A stretch of DNA of 64,000 nt from Olavius algarvensis Delta 4 endosymbiont. Its GTDB lineage: Bacteria; Desulfobacterota; Desulfobacteria; Desulfobacterales; CAJINA01. Shown piece after piece: positions 63,169-64,000 of the stretch. The position numbers and the translations under genes are program-made. Each line of letters begins with the position of its first letter. Position 1 is the stretch's first letter. Location: NCBI GenBank assembly GCA_905176665.1, contig CAJINA010000106.1, positions 1 to 64,000 on the forward strand, in the 5' to 3' direction. The notes beneath the pieces are model-generated. The model did not search any database, had not been told where the DNA came from, and worked only from the letters and a program-made list of their open reading frames with translations.

Positions 63169-64000
63169 ATGAACAGGCGTCAATTTATCCTAAATCTATC
63201 CCGATATGGTTTTTCAGTAGGATTGCTTAGTGCCTTGCCCATCAAGACGTTTGCCAAAGAAAGATTCTTAAATCGAGTTATGCCGATCATCGATGCCCAT
63301 GCGCATCCGCTCTCTTTTTACCGCCACCAACCCAACCCTACCGAACACACATTCGAAATGATTCGTGAAGCTGGAATAGTTGCGACATCAATTGCGGCAG
63401 TTGGCGATTATGCAAATTACTCACCTGATCCCGGCGACTCACCCTATGAAGACACGTTAAGACAGTTGACGATTGTGAAAGAATGGGAAGATGAGGGATA
63501 CATCGAAATAATCCGCAGACCGCAACAGATACGACGACGATTGGCCCCGGAGGATCCCATTGGTGCAATTTTAACCATCGAAGGTGGCGATGCGCTTGAA
63601 GGAAACATTGATCACCTGAACGAGTTCTATGAAATGGGGGTTCGGATCATTACCCTGGTCCACAAAGACAATAATGAGATCGGCAACGATATGAGACAAT
63701 TTGCTTCCGATGATCCCGAGGACAGCGGCTTGACGGATTTCGGTTACGACGTGGTAGCGCGTATGAACGCGCTTGGCATCCTCATCGATGTTGCGCATGC
63801 GAGCACGCAAACAGTTTTTGATATTGCTGAATCGACGAAGGCCCCGGTAATTGATTCGCACACAAATCCACTACCTCCGTTTGTATTAGATCGAGGCCCA
63901 AGCCGCCTGCGGACTTACCCTGAAATCGAAGCGATAGTGGAAACCGGCGGCTTACTTTGTACCTGGCCATTGGCTTACAGCGGTACATACCCGCGTGAAA
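63169..64000 (+). CDS. Tat-exported M19-type dipeptidase (3' end outside window)
   Basis: 277 codons are visible and the frame is still open at 64000. AAAGGAGG lies before the ATG. The N-terminus NRRQFILNLSRYG followed by a hydrophobic stretch is a twin-arginine signal. Metal-site motifs of membrane (renal) dipeptidases appear: IDAHAHP, TIEGGDALEG, ILIDVAHAS and IDSHTN. Classical members have H-x-D in the first motif; here it reads H-A-H, as in other amidohydrolases. It likely hydrolyses a dipeptide or related amide outside the cytoplasm. Confidence 0.85.
   Translation, partial: MNRRQFILNLSRYGFSVGLLSALPIKTFAKERFLNRVMPIIDAHAHPLSFYRHQPNPTEHTFEMIREAGIVATSIAAVGDYANYSPDPGDSPYEDTLRQLTIVKEWEDEGYIEIIRRPQQIRRRLAPEDPIGAILTIEGGDALEGNIDHLNEFYEMGVRIITLVHKDNNEIGNDMRQFASDDPEDSGLTDFGYDVVARMNALGILIDVAHASTQTVFDIAESTKAPVIDSHTNPLPPFVLDRGPSRLRTYPEIEAIVETGGLLCTWPLAYSGTYPRE

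Overview
The window reads like a chromosomal segment of an anaerobic Desulfobacterota bacterium, most likely a Desulfobacterales-type sulfate reducer. This is an inference from content: an alternative (siroheme-based) haem pathway encoded by two radical-SAM genes beside hemB, a pyrophosphate-dependent phosphofructokinase, a sigma54 two-component system, a Fe-S regulator-like protein, several large ABC importers, and very many dispersed palindromic repeats. No single marker fixes the genus.

Layout. 1-632 holds the 3' end of 23S rRNA, 5S rRNA and the rRNA terminator, followed by a tandem palindromic repeat (634-956) and a gene-free stretch. 1627-4568 is a histidine kinase / sigma54 response-regulator pair. 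4843-5399 (minus) holds two unknown small genes. 5708-6988 is a winged-helix plus ferredoxin-type protein. 7161-14174 is a complete branched-chain-type ABC importer (livM-H-K-G-F) ending in an acyl-CoA synthetase. 14361-15867 has small and lipoprotein genes. tRNA-Thr(CGT) lies at 16109-16184 on the minus strand. 16354-24643 is a rightward run: mfd (with a frameshift in a T8 run), two SurA-like periplasmic proteins, a RodZ-like HTH membrane protein, mgtE and recO. 24827-32461 carries a GHMP kinase, glyQ-glyS, a nucleoside phosphorylase, a divergent ligA and acylphosphatase.

32.9-35.5 kb is a decay zone: the 3' tails of hemL and an MMPL/RND exporter, a second decayed acylphosphatase, a short ftsY-tail-like piece and shared junction repeats surround one intact OmpA-type lipoprotein gene. 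It borders a cyanophycin operon (cphA-cphB, 35568-38998), a DUF427 gene and a small membrane protein. From 40393 leftward-transcribed genes follow: smc-ftsY, a polar amino-acid ABC system, an AcuB-like CBS protein, and the haem group ahbC-hemB-ahbD, preceded by a ClpX-like AAA+ ATPase. Rightward genes in this half are the PPi-PFK, a tandem universal stress protein, an ABM-domain protein, a LysE exporter and a partial Tat-exported M19-type dipeptidase running off the end. A chemoreceptor with two zinc-binding CZB-like modules is on the minus strand at 59483-61438.

What stands out is intergenic DNA. One family of ~140-bp elements with terminal inverted repeats (consensus AGAAGCTATCTCAAAA) and a conserved centre occurs about ten times and often abuts stop codons. 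A second family makes hairpins from CGATTTCGAT-type repeats. I did not find a clear new defence or biosynthetic system; the best leads are the repeat family, the gene-tail mosaic around the cyanophycin operon, the mfd frameshift, and the ClpX paralogue with a C-terminal extension.
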